Source: Pseudobdellovibrionaceae bacterium (lineage in GTDB: Bacteria > Bdellovibrionota > Bdellovibrionia > Bdellovibrionales > Bdellovibrionaceae). Taken from it: a DNA stretch of 64,000 nucleotides. Shown in pieces: positions 29,271 to 38,944 of the stretch (its first letter is position 1; each line of letters begins with the position of its first letter). Location: positions 62,001-126,000 of the forward strand of contig JALHMX010000005.1 of the NCBI GenBank assembly GCA_022843825.1, written 5' to 3'. A program made the position numbers and the translations under genes. The notes beneath the pieces are model-generated. The model was not told where the DNA came from. It saw only the letters and a list, made by a program, of their open reading frames with translations, and did no database searches.

Positions 29271-31034
29271 TTACTTAACAAAACCTTCACCACAGTTCTC
29301 TTTAGGAGTTCCTTGTGCAGTTAAATTATTGAGATATAGAATCGAGTCCATTTCACCCTCAAGTGTTGTTCCTAGGCGGTCTAAGGCGCGCTCATGATCC
29401 GCCAAACTGTTAGTTCCTAAGCTGGTTTCATCAAACCAATTCAGATTAAAATTAACAGGCTTTTTATCTGCAACAGATTTTGAACTGTACCAGTTTTCTT
29501 TTTTGATTTTAAAAATAAACATCCAATGCTTACATCCGTCGGCCGGTGATCCCACTGTAACGCCCGGTTGAGCAAAGGTATCAGAAGCTTTCATTTCAAA
29601 ACTACTGGCTACAAAAGGGGAATAGGCCTGATCTCGAACTTGACCTGCTAAATCATCATACTTACTAGCATACCAATCCGTATGACGATTCACGGAATCG
29701 CGCAAACGCTCAAAAACCATTTCTGTATTGGCTGTCGGGGTTCCCAAACCTGTAATTATATTGAATCCCATGTCTGGACGCTTCCAGTAGTCAATGCGAT
29801 TATCCATCCACTCAGGCATCATTTTCTGAGCAATTTCACTTGATACAACATAATCAAAGGCCGTGTTTAATTTATCATAATTTGGTCTAACGGTTACGTC
29901 ATCTTTAGCATTTGAAAAAATGGAATCTGCCTCTTTACTGCGGAACATCCAAACCGCCAATCCCGCGCGCGCGGCCATCCAACGATGCGCAAACGGCGCC
30001 TTAGCATAGTCTTCGCAAATATTCTGGTTAGTAAATTTATCCTTAGAGGCCTCTTTCAATACCAGGACTCCGTTTTTACGTTCACAATTTCCACTGATTG
30101 TCGATGAGTACCATATCATGCCATTAGATTCAGGAGAGTTAGGCTTAAAATTAGAGTCACCACGAAAGTCATAGTAATAGGCCAGATCCCCTTGAGAGCA
30201 CTTGCTGGTAAATTTCTTATAATCGTCCATGTATTTATCGTAATCCGGCAAAGTTGTTTTCTTAGGGATTATATAGTTATGAAAAATGTATTTAGTTTCA
30301 CAAATTGTATAAGGCTCTACCGGCGCTGGTTCTGAGTATTTTCCCATGACTATATTTGCATCTGCCGAGGCTTTAAGATTAGCCTCTTTCATTCGATAAA
30401 TAGCGTAGGAAAGATTAATATAGGCGCTATATGATTCCGCTGTCATTTTAGACCATACATGATCCTTTATCCTCATTCTTCTCTGTGCCTTAACAGGCAA
30501 CTTATTTATACTGTTGACCCAGTTAATTTTTTCTCTGATTAAAGTTGGGCGATCTCGGAATTCACCACACAACATCGTTAAAAAAGCGTGAGCATTTTTC
30601 TTACCGTTTTTAACTTCTTTCGAAGACGGAAAGTTTTTAGGCGGATCAACCAGCTCGCGCGTAAGCTTACCCGAAGTTTCATCTGTTTTTCTAAGCTCAT
30701 ACATACTTAATGGACCTGCATAGAAATAAAAACTTTGCGGATGTACCATAGCCAACCTTCTGGCCGCGCTGGTTACTTCCCGATTGCTGTAGTTGGGCAT
30801 CGGAATTTCTGTTGATACGCGATCACCACCACAATAGGTGCTCCAAATTTTATTCATCAGTTTTTCATCAGCGTACACAGGTGGTAACGCACTTTGAACA
30901 ATTTCTGTATCCGCTGGCCAGCGATCGATCTTAATAGGGTTATTTTTGTTATTTGCCTGGGGAGCTATCGGTTTTTGAGTACACGCGGCCAAGATTATAG
31001 TTGATAATGTAATAGCGATTTTTAATGTTTTCAT
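29271..31034 (-). CDS. Large lipoprotein of unknown function
   Basis: Lipobox ILAAC; 587 aa; no family recognised. Confidence 0.6.
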   Translation of the reverse strand: MKTLKIAITLSTIILAACTQKPIAPQANNKNNPIKIDRWPADTEIVQSALPPVYADEKLMNKIWSTYCGGDRVSTEIPMPNYSNREVTSAARRLAMVHPQSFYFYAGPLSMYELRKTDETSGKLTRELVDPPKNFPSSKEVKNGKKNAHAFLTMLCGEFRDRPTLIREKINWVNSINKLPVKAQRRMRIKDHVWSKMTAESYSAYINLSYAIYRMKEANLKASADANIVMGKYSEPAPVEPYTICETKYIFHNYIIPKKTTLPDYDKYMDDYKKFTSKCSQGDLAYYYDFRGDSNFKPNSPESNGMIWYSSTISGNCERKNGVLVLKEASKDKFTNQNICEDYAKAPFAHRWMAARAGLAVWMFRSKEADSIFSNAKDDVTVRPNYDKLNTAFDYVVSSEIAQKMMPEWMDNRIDYWKRPDMGFNIITGLGTPTANTEMVFERLRDSVNRHTDWYASKYDDLAGQVRDQAYSPFVASSFEMKASDTFAQPGVTVGSPADGCKHWMFIFKIKKENWYSSKSVADKKPVNFNLNWFDETSLGTNSLADHERALDRLGTTLEGEMDSILYLNNLTAQGTPKENCGEGFVK

Positions 31035-31046
31035 TTTTTCCTCTTA

Positions 31047-32495
31047 TTATTTAATTGCTGGAAGATCTTCTAAATATTGTCCTACGACTGGCTGTTTCGG
31101 CAAGTCCCGGGGACTTGTTGCCATTCTATCCCACATCATTTTGTATTGATCCGCGTATGCGTTAACCACTTCCGGAATCATAATGTAATATGAGTTCTCC
31201 CAATTTTTATTGAATCCCGCCCCTGTCAAATTAGCTGAGCCGGTAAATACCGCTGTAAATTTCTTATATCTATCAGCGAAAATTAAAAACTTGCTATGGT
31301 GTAACTGTCTTTCTTCACTATTCGTTTCCATATATTTTTCTTGAGCACCACGTTTAACTAATGATTGGATATGGTTGTATTCAGCCGCCATAACCTCTGA
31401 TTCATAATTAGGGTCATTGGCTACGTAGAAGGTGCCTGCATCTGCCACTATTCGCAGGTCAGGCCTTTTTCCAAAAGACATTCTATTTTTTAAAGCGTTA
31501 ATCATTTTATTATAAAAGAACCGATGAGCAGCAATCCATATACGAGATGCATTTTTAATTCCTGGAAATTTCCCATCTCCTTCAATCATATATTCAGAGG
31601 CTGTTTTAACACCGTATTTTTCACCGTACTCAGGCTCACCTTCACCCGGTATAAAAAATACTTTAATGTCTTTTTCTACAGGTGCTTTAATCTGAGCTCG
31701 GCAAGATTTTATATAATCGATATATGCTTGACGACTACGTCCTGCAGTTTCTGACCATTCAGCATTCATGGCACATAAGTGAGCCTGAGCGAAGTACGAT
31801 TGAGAGTTCGTAGTTATAAAGTTCCAGTTCTCATGATGGATAATAACACCTGAACTCATGTTTCCCGAACTAAATACGATTTTAAATTCCCCTGGAGTGT
31901 TAGGATTAATAATAAAAAATTTATTATGAGCGTAACCTAATTCATTCTCGCCACCGCGCAACTTCATCTCGACGTTACCTGGTTTACACGCAATAAGCTC
32001 TTGCGCACGCGTTTGATCCGTTCCACTATCAAGTACAAACTTAACTTTTATATTTCTTTTAACCATCGCATCACACAACGCGTCTTTAACCGCCCGATTG
32101 CTGAATGATAGATAAGTAAAAAATACTTCTCTTGTTTGTGGATGATTAATCCACTCAATAAGTCTGTACTGAGGACTTAATGGATTTTCGCTTGATCGCT
32201 TGAAGTCATGTTGATTTCTGCAATAAACATTCTCAGGTTTTTGCTTTAATGTCTTTCCTCTTTGACTTAAAACTTTGGTTTTATATTTATAAGGACCGCA
32301 TATAGGATTGGTAAACAGCACTTCATATTTGTAAGGTGTATACTGCGTTAAGTAATCATAAGATTGTGATTTAAGATAACTTTCAGGCTGCGCTTGCGCA
32401 ACATCTCGTTGACCTACTGAATTATGTTGAGGTGTCTGACAACCAAAAACAAAAAACAAAAGCAAAATACCAAGCATATTCGAAACAACACGCAT
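31047..32495 (-). CDS. Phospholipase D-like lipoprotein
   Basis: Lipobox VFGC; YAHNKFFIIN...SSGNMSSG and LHHSKFLIFAD...FTGSANLTGAGFN. Confidence 0.8.
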   Translation of the reverse strand: MRVVSNMLGILLLFFVFGCQTPQHNSVGQRDVAQAQPESYLKSQSYDYLTQYTPYKYEVLFTNPICGPYKYKTKVLSQRGKTLKQKPENVYCRNQHDFKRSSENPLSPQYRLIEWINHPQTREVFFTYLSFSNRAVKDALCDAMVKRNIKVKFVLDSGTDQTRAQELIACKPGNVEMKLRGGENELGYAHNKFFIINPNTPGEFKIVFSSGNMSSGVIIHHENWNFITTNSQSYFAQAHLCAMNAEWSETAGRSRQAYIDYIKSCRAQIKAPVEKDIKVFFIPGEGEPEYGEKYGVKTASEYMIEGDGKFPGIKNASRIWIAAHRFFYNKMINALKNRMSFGKRPDLRIVADAGTFYVANDPNYESEVMAAEYNHIQSLVKRGAQEKYMETNSEERQLHHSKFLIFADRYKKFTAVFTGSANLTGAGFNKNWENSYYIMIPEVVNAYADQYKMMWDRMATSPRDLPKQPVVGQYLEDLPAIK

Positions 32496-32563
32496 ACAGT
32501 CTCCTTTAAAAATTATTTCTATCTTTAAAGTTAAGACTACCTATTAAATCACTTAAAAGAAAC

Positions 32564-32602
32564 TAGCCCATCCATCACCTATACAAAGGTCTGGGTGGGC
32601 TA
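32564..32602 (-). terminator. Intrinsic terminator-like hairpin downstream of the second PLD gene
   Basis: tagcccatcca / tgggtgggcta (11-bp stem, one wobble); minus-strand RNA continues GUUUCUUUU. Confidence 0.55.
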
Positions 32603-32626
32603 TTGCTCTGAGTTTAACCGAAATAC

Positions 32627-34744
32627 TTATTGTTTTAGAATCGTGGTACTTAATGACCAAATTCTTGAATCGAATTCTTCGTTATAATCTGTCATAACAG
32701 CTAAAGACTTAGTTTTATTACTAATAGTGATTACATTTTCATCATTTAAGTCATTGCCACTGCCTGACCAGTTTTGCGATCCAATTATGATCACTTCAGG
32801 GTGGTATGACCCGTCAGCCATTTTACGAGTCAAAGTTGCAGCCTTATAATGATTTAAACCTTTCCAATCATTTTTTCGAACTTCTATAAGACCTTTAATT
32901 TGTTCTGCTTGTTGATATGGATTCGGCTCTAATAAACTGGCGGTGGTACTTTTAATCCATGATCCTGTTCCGGCACCCGATAAAGAATCCACTGCGATTC
33001 TCACTTCAACACCACGAGCTGCTGCCGATTGTAATGCTCGCACTAATTCATATCCAGCAGAGCCAAACATACTAATACGAATGATGTCACCCTTGCGAGC
33101 CGAATACAGCATCGGAAGAATCACGCGATGTTCAGCATCGTCTGTTGGAGAAAAGTGTACTCGTACATGCGTTCCGTCGTCGAAAGTAAAATATCTTTTT
33201 GTATTAGGTCGTTTTTTAGTATGAAATGCGCCCGTTATTAATGATTCCAACTGCCCGTTGTTTGATGGGCCATACATTTCATTAAATTCGTCTTGGAAGG
33301 CCTGTGCAATCAAAGTGTTTTTTACATAGACTGACATATTCGCATTTTCTTCACTACCCATACATGTTCTAGAAATGTTAGCTGTTCCTGTCCATACTGA
33401 TTTGCTTTGATCATTTTTTTCAAAGACTACAAATTTGTTATGCATAATTCCTGAATATGGGTATTCGATACGACCCATAGATTCAGCATCAGTACGTGAA
33501 TTAGAGTTAATGACTCTTAATAAATCCTGCGTAGCTTGATATTGATAAGCCATGCGGGTCAAAGTTGACTCAACATCATTCGATTTTTTATTAATTGCTA
33601 TCCAAAGAATATCTGCCAAAATAGACTTTGTATTTCCAGTAAAGCTTTTATCAAACTTAATCATCTTTGTAGACACATGCTCTTTAATCTTTGACTGAGA
33701 CATCCCTTGCGTTGCTGCTTCTACATCTTTCAAAAATTGAACGGCCCAATAAGGAGCACCAAAAGCCCAGTTCGCAGGGTTCTTAGGGTTAACGTAGGAA
33801 AGATCTAACAACCCCGGCATATGAATGACTTTATAAGTGCCATCTTCCTGTCTAATAAGATCATAATCACGAATTAAATCATTAGGACGAGTCGCATCGC
33901 TGACGTCAACGACAGCTTTTACGGGAATCTTTTCAATTACTCTTTTTTGAACGGCTTGATACACCGAAGACATTGAGTCTGAAATATCATCAATACCATA
34001 CAGCGCCATCGACATAGATTTTACCTCAGGTGAACTGATTTTTTCTGCCAACTTCTTAGCAACCGTCACCTCTGGAATAATAAAAGGCTTTTGCTTCTTG
34101 ATATGATTATCATACCAGCCCTTAGTAAAATAATATTCGATATCTAACTTGTCGCCGGCACGAACAGGTTTACCTAAGTCATTGGCTGTATCTACTCGTA
34201 ATATTTTTCTTGGCGCAATAGCCGGAGCATCTTCTAAACACTGTAAGTCTTCAAGACTCGTGCACAGAATAAATTGAGTTGAAGAGTCCAATAAACGCGA
34301 AACATCTTTTTTATAGTGGGCTTGGCTAGGGCTTAGTTTAATATACGAAAGATACTTTGCAATTTTCAAGATTTGTTCATCAGAAGCCTCTTTAAGTTGA
34401 CCCTTTAAATAAGCTACATTTTCTTCAATCCTTTTCTTATTTTCTTCCTTGGTTGTAAACTGACTGTGTAGATCGCCGACCAACGACTCAGGCTGGTCAA
34501 CAATTGTATCTTCAATTACAGGTGCATCGACTTCAGCATCAATATCCGGTGGCTGAGTTTTACAACTAGGATCGTTCAGCGCACAGATATTTTCATTAAT
34601 TGTGATTTCTTGTTTTTGATCAACAGCTTGCTTTTTTAAGGCTTCAGCATCGCGCTGACTACAGCCAGAAGTAAGTGCAACGCTAAACAAAACTGATAGT
34701 AGAGACGTTGAAAAAGCCAAGCGTGTTTTTGTAATGAAATGCAT
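32627..34744 (-). CDS. Phospholipase D-like lipoprotein (two PLD repeats)
   Basis: Lipobox LTSGC; GIMHNKFVVFEKN...WTGTANIS and NHYKAATLT...IIGSQNWSGSG. Confidence 0.8.
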   Translation of the reverse strand: MHFITKTRLAFSTSLLSVLFSVALTSGCSQRDAEALKKQAVDQKQEITINENICALNDPSCKTQPPDIDAEVDAPVIEDTIVDQPESLVGDLHSQFTTKEENKKRIEENVAYLKGQLKEASDEQILKIAKYLSYIKLSPSQAHYKKDVSRLLDSSTQFILCTSLEDLQCLEDAPAIAPRKILRVDTANDLGKPVRAGDKLDIEYYFTKGWYDNHIKKQKPFIIPEVTVAKKLAEKISSPEVKSMSMALYGIDDISDSMSSVYQAVQKRVIEKIPVKAVVDVSDATRPNDLIRDYDLIRQEDGTYKVIHMPGLLDLSYVNPKNPANWAFGAPYWAVQFLKDVEAATQGMSQSKIKEHVSTKMIKFDKSFTGNTKSILADILWIAINKKSNDVESTLTRMAYQYQATQDLLRVINSNSRTDAESMGRIEYPYSGIMHNKFVVFEKNDQSKSVWTGTANISRTCMGSEENANMSVYVKNTLIAQAFQDEFNEMYGPSNNGQLESLITGAFHTKKRPNTKRYFTFDDGTHVRVHFSPTDDAEHRVILPMLYSARKGDIIRISMFGSAGYELVRALQSAAARGVEVRIAVDSLSGAGTGSWIKSTTASLLEPNPYQQAEQIKGLIEVRKNDWKGLNHYKAATLTRKMADGSYHPEVIIIGSQNWSGSGNDLNDENVITISNKTKSLAVMTDYNEEFDSRIWSLSTTILKQ

Positions 34745-34858
34745 ATAACCTCCATGGGGTTACTAAGGGTTATGCTATTCCAATACCGTTTTAGAATGAA
34801 TATATTCGAGCTTAAGGCGCTAACGGTCCTTTAGAGCCATTTAGCGCTGGCCACACTG

Positions 34859-35536
34859 TCAATGATTTTGACGGGTGCGTATTTCGTTGCGAACTTTCAT
34901 GTAAATTTCATGATATTTATAAGCCGGCGGTACATCAGCGGCTTGAACATGATCGGCAATAAATTTCAAGTCACCTGTTGATAACAACAAATTTTTGACT
35001 TCTGCATTTTGCATAACCTTAAGTTTCGACGCTTTATAAATAATGTTGTAATGTCTTTTCGCACCGGAGCCTTTGTATTCGATTTTTCTTCCGCGATATG
35101 TAACCCATTCAATGCCTAATTTTTTCATTAAGGCATTAGCCAGATCACCGGCTTTTTTGGCTTCAAAGCCCTCCATCGCATAAACTTGCTGTCGGGTGTA
35201 GGGCCATACGACGCTTGGGTCTTTTAAACGTAAGTCATTAGAATTTTCCGGATACTTCATACCCTGCCACAATCCTTCTGTTGATTTGTAGTGAATCCCA
35301 TCCATCACAAAGCCTGCATTACCTAAGTTTGAAAATATACCCAATTCATTTCTTTTCGATAAAACGACTTCACCCTTGCAACGGTTAGCGTGTTGTGGAG
35401 CGATCTCCCAACTTTTAATTTCTTCTTGGGGGATAGCTTGCCACCATATGTCTGGATATTTATCCGCGATAGGACAAGCAGACACATTTGTCGAAGCTAA
35501 AAACACTACGGCAGTTAAAGCAAAAAAGAAATTCAT
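34859..35536 (-). CDS. Secreted NADAR-like (YbiA/DUF1768-type) protein
   Basis: Start refined to MNFFFALTAVVFLASTNVSA; IFSNLGNAGFVMDGIHYKSTEGLWQGMKYP and SKLKVMQNAEVKNLLLSTGDLKFIADH match the NADAR pattern (FSN..., TVEHYFQAQKF, NPELREKLLATGD). Confidence 0.65.
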   Translation of the reverse strand: MNFFFALTAVVFLASTNVSACPIADKYPDIWWQAIPQEEIKSWEIAPQHANRCKGEVVLSKRNELGIFSNLGNAGFVMDGIHYKSTEGLWQGMKYPENSNDLRLKDPSVVWPYTRQQVYAMEGFEAKKAGDLANALMKKLGIEWVTYRGRKIEYKGSGAKRHYNIIYKASKLKVMQNAEVKNLLLSTGDLKFIADHVQAADVPPAYKYHEIYMKVRNEIRTRQNH

Positions 35537-35552
35537 ACGCGATTCTCCATTG

Positions 35553-36320
35553 TTAAAATACAAAACCATTATCTAATAAAATTTTCTTTATTGGTGTAAA
35601 CGTAATATATTGCCCAAAATTCACAATAGCCTCTGTACGTGTTCCATCTGAATTAAACTCTCCATCTCCAGATAAATGCATGCCAACCATATGTCCATTT
35701 TGCGCGTTCAGTATGGCCGCTCCACTACTTCCCACTTCAGTATCACAAACATGATGTATTGAGTTCGGTCGATTGTCTATTGGTCTAACTTTTTTTAACC
35801 GACAATACTGTGACCACGATAATGGAGCTTCATTAGGATATGAGAAAATAGTAAACCACTGAGACGTCCGCGGTTTGTTATACCAATCAACGACTATAAA
35901 CTCCTTAGGTGGATTTGAAATTTTCATTATTGCAAAGTCCAGATCTAGGTCATCGTTTTTTTGCATAGCGATAACCTCAACACATTTGGATATCCTAGGG
36001 TTTGCCCCATCAGCAGTTTGTTTCCAAGTTATAGTCTCATCGATACAAGGTTGATTTAATTTTAGGTCGCCATCAAAAAAAGTCTGCCAAAAACAATGTC
36101 CAGCAGTCAAAGCATACCCCTGCCCGATATGAGTTATCGTACACCCTGAACTCAGGTTGCCTATGGCAGGCATTAAACTTTTAAAGCGTCTCGGGATATT
36201 AGATAAGTCGTCTTTAACGAGGACTAAGTCATTTTCACCGATAATCCTGAAAAACGAATGAGCCTGCGTGCTGATACCGCAAGCCAGAGAAATCGATAGA
36301 ATAATAAACAAAATTTTCAC
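35553..36320 (-). CDS. Secreted trypsin-like serine protease
   Basis: Signal peptide; YALTAGHCFW (H), DLDFAIMKI (D), EVGSSGAAILNAQNGHMVGMH (S). Confidence 0.8.
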   Translation of the reverse strand: MKILFIILSISLACGISTQAHSFFRIIGENDLVLVKDDLSNIPRRFKSLMPAIGNLSSGCTITHIGQGYALTAGHCFWQTFFDGDLKLNQPCIDETITWKQTADGANPRISKCVEVIAMQKNDDLDLDFAIMKISNPPKEFIVVDWYNKPRTSQWFTIFSYPNEAPLSWSQYCRLKKVRPIDNRPNSIHHVCDTEVGSSGAAILNAQNGHMVGMHLSGDGEFNSDGTRTEAIVNFGQYITFTPIKKILLDNGFVF

Positions 36321-36349
36321 AACTCCTCCTTATCTTTTCATTTGTATAA

Positions 36350-36940
36350 TTATAGCTTTTTGATTCCAACCAAAAAGATCTCTTTTGAAATTTTTCGTGT
36401 GGAATCTGGCTTTATAGCTTCAAACCGGTTAAATTCTTTTTTGATTTGATCTCGCAGTACAGTAAAATCATCTGAATGAAATAGCTTGCACACAAAATGG
36501 CCATCTTTTTTAAGAAATTGTCGTGCAACATTCAAAGCCAGCTCGCAGAGCTCAAAAGAACGGACCTGATCCGTAAGCCTTATGCCCGTAGTCTTAGGCG
36601 CCATATCCGATAAAACCACATCAAACGGCTCATTGAAGCCGTGCTCTATAAAAACCTTATCGAGGTTCATATCCCTTAAATCTGCTTGAACGAAGTGAGC
36701 ATTCGGCAGCTTGAGATTAATCGCGGTCAAGTCTACTCCTAAGATTCGACCTTGAGGGCCAACTTTTTTAGAACAGTATTGAGACCACGATCCTGGAGAT
36801 GCCCCAAGATCTAAAATCTTATTATGAGGATGAATAATTTTTAGCCGTTGATCAATTTCTTCTAATTTAAATACTGAGCGCGCTGCAAAATTCTGCTCTT
36901 TGGCCTTCTTAAAATAATGATCTTTTGGATTGTATCCCAT
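36350..36940 (-). CDS. rlmE: 23S rRNA 2'-O-ribose methyltransferase RlmE/FtsJ family
   Basis: RSVFKLEEIDQRLKI...ILDLGASPGSWSQYCSKKVG...DVVLSDMAPKTTGIRLTDQVRSFELCELAL. Confidence 0.92.
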   Translation of the reverse strand: MGYNPKDHYFKKAKEQNFAARSVFKLEEIDQRLKIIHPHNKILDLGASPGSWSQYCSKKVGPQGRILGVDLTAINLKLPNAHFVQADLRDMNLDKVFIEHGFNEPFDVVLSDMAPKTTGIRLTDQVRSFELCELALNVARQFLKKDGHFVCKLFHSDDFTVLRDQIKKEFNRFEAIKPDSTRKISKEIFLVGIKKL

Positions 36941-36996
36941 CCGCCTCGAATACCAAACTTCTTGTGTCCTGTCACAGAGTGTTTTACGTTCAGTGG

Positions 36997-37158
36997 ATGG
37001 ACGTTATTTGGATTCTTATTTTCTTTTTTGCCTTCGTGACTATTGTTTTTGTAGGTTTTGCTTTCTTTTTTCCAGAATGGGTCGGAATTACTGGTAAAAA
37101 AGCCTTAGAAATTCAAAAACATCAAAAAGAAGATACCACTCAAGCCGCTGACGAGTGA
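36997..37158 (+). CDS. Small single-TM membrane protein
   Basis: MDVIWILIFFFAFVTIVFVGFAFFFPEWVGITGKKALE; start refined. Confidence 0.5.
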   Translation: MDVIWILIFFFAFVTIVFVGFAFFFPEWVGITGKKALEIQKHQKEDTTQAADE

Positions 37159-38432
37159 TCTCGCTTAACTTTTACCTTAAGTAAAAAATACAAACCAAAA
37201 CAGAATAAAATAAGTAGGCTTAGGATCGCTTTTCTTACGTCATGAAAATACATCATAAAAACAGCCATAAGCAAGGGCCCTAAAACTGAAGCAAATTTGC
37301 CAAGGAGATTATAAAACCCAAAATACTCTCCGGCATTATGCGCTGGGATCAGTTGAGCAAATAGCGATCTAGATAGCGCCTGTATAGTCCCTTGAGCCAA
37401 CCCTATAAGGCCTGCCATGGCGTAGAAATGAGTTTCAGATCTCATCTGGGTCGCAGATAAAACAACTCCGATGTAGATCATAACTCCTACTGAAATAACA
37501 GCTTTGGGGCCGAAGCGGTGAGCTAGTGTGCCGGAAAGATACGCCGCTGGGAATCCTACTGCTTGTGTTAAAATCAGCGCCTTGATTAAGGAGCCTGAAT
37601 CCAAGTTAATCGATACGCCAAAATCTACAGCCATACCCATCATTGTTGCAACGCCATCAATATAAAACCAATAGGCCAATAGAAAATACATCAAATTGCG
37701 ATTTTGCCTGATTTTAGAAAAGGTTACAGCTAACTGAGAAAAGCAATTCTTTAAAAGAACAGATAGTTTTTCAGATGAAATATTATGACTTGGTTCTTCG
37801 ACATTCATCATTATGGGTATTGTTAATAAAAACCACCAAACGGCAACTGTCATAAAGGATACCAGTATCGCCGCTGTTGCTGACTCTAAGCCAAACAGTT
37901 CGGGCTTTAAATACATTAAAACGTTAACACTGAATAAAACCCCACCAGCCAAGTAACCAAAGCCAAATCCTAAGGAAGATACCATATCATAAAATCGTGG
38001 TTTGGTTACTGAGACCAGCAAAGAGTCATAAAATACTGTACTTCCTGTGCAGCAAAGTAAAGCAAATCCATAGAGTACTGCCGCCGGAAACCACTGCCCC
38101 TGAGGGATAAAAGCCAGGCTAAAAGTAGACAACGCCCCCATTAACATAAAAACAAACAACAAGATTTTTTTGTATTTTTTCTTGTCCGAAATAACACCCA
38201 GTATCGGCGACATAATTGCGAGCAGGAACCCAGATATAGCCAAAATCCACCCTAAACGCTGGGTACTTAATGCGACATCGGCTCCCATACTCCAATATTT
38301 TTTAAAAAAAATAGGGAAAAAGCCGGCCATCACAGTTGTATAGAATGCGCTGTTGGCGCAGTCATAGAGCACCCAGGAAACGACAGACTTGTTCCACATC
38401 TTATCTTTAACAGCCTTGGTCTCCATATTCAC
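37140..38432 (-). CDS. UMF1/Atg22-type major facilitator superfamily transporter
   Basis: SWVLYDCANSAFYTTVMAGFFPIFFKKYW...; GLIGLAQGTIQALSRSLFAQLIPAHNAGEYFGFYNLLGKFASVLGP. Confidence 0.88.
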   Translation of the reverse strand: MNMETKAVKDKMWNKSVVSWVLYDCANSAFYTTVMAGFFPIFFKKYWSMGADVALSTQRLGWILAISGFLLAIMSPILGVISDKKKYKKILLFVFMLMGALSTFSLAFIPQGQWFPAAVLYGFALLCCTGSTVFYDSLLVSVTKPRFYDMVSSLGFGFGYLAGGVLFSVNVLMYLKPELFGLESATAAILVSFMTVAVWWFLLTIPIMMNVEEPSHNISSEKLSVLLKNCFSQLAVTFSKIRQNRNLMYFLLAYWFYIDGVATMMGMAVDFGVSINLDSGSLIKALILTQAVGFPAAYLSGTLAHRFGPKAVISVGVMIYIGVVLSATQMRSETHFYAMAGLIGLAQGTIQALSRSLFAQLIPAHNAGEYFGFYNLLGKFASVLGPLLMAVFMMYFHDVRKAILSLLILFCFGLYFLLKVKVKRDHSSAA

Positions 38433-38515
38433 ATTCCTTTGTAATATGTAAATAGCATAGGGATATATATGGAATTTGTCTTGAAAAAAAAGCAGTTTAA
38501 GTACAAATTCCTGTT

Positions 38516-38938
38516 ATGGTAAATGTTCAATTTGCGACTTCTGTTCATATAATCTTGGCTCTGGCCCTAATGTCAAAAGAGACCAAGCGATTGCCTAATT
38601 CCGATAGTTTGGCAGAAAGCATACAAACTAATCCGGTGGTAGTTCGGCGCTTGCTTTCTTTATTGAACAAAGCAGGTCTTATTAAGTCCACTCGTGGAAA
38701 AAATGGTGGCGTACAACTTAAGAAAAGTCCTCCTGAAATTACTTTAAAAGATGTTTATTTAGCCTTAGAAATAGAAGAGTGCGTAAAGCCTCATAATAAG
38801 CCGCCACACAAAGAGTGCCCCGTAAGCTGTTCTATTCATGGCATCATGAGCAGCATTGCCGAAGGCTATCAGAAAACTAACTTAAAATATCTTGAGTCAC
38901 TTAAGCTATCGGACCTTTTAAAAAAAATAAAAGCTTAA
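38516..38938 (+). CDS. Rrf2-family transcriptional regulator
   Basis: FATSVHIILALALM...ADSIQTNPVVVRRLLSLLNKAGLIKSTRGKNGGVQLKKSPPEITLKDVYLAL; Cys triad ECVK...ECPVSC. Confidence 0.88.
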   Translation: MVNVQFATSVHIILALALMSKETKRLPNSDSLAESIQTNPVVVRRLLSLLNKAGLIKSTRGKNGGVQLKKSPPEITLKDVYLALEIEECVKPHNKPPHKECPVSCSIHGIMSSIAEGYQKTNLKYLESLKLSDLLKKIKA

Positions 38939-38944
38939 GCACCC

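Noticed and set aside
34817-34847. GCGCTAA...TTAGCGC inverted repeat downstream of the NADAR-like gene
   Set aside because: Only 7 bp, 17-nt loop, no U tract; too weak to call a terminator.
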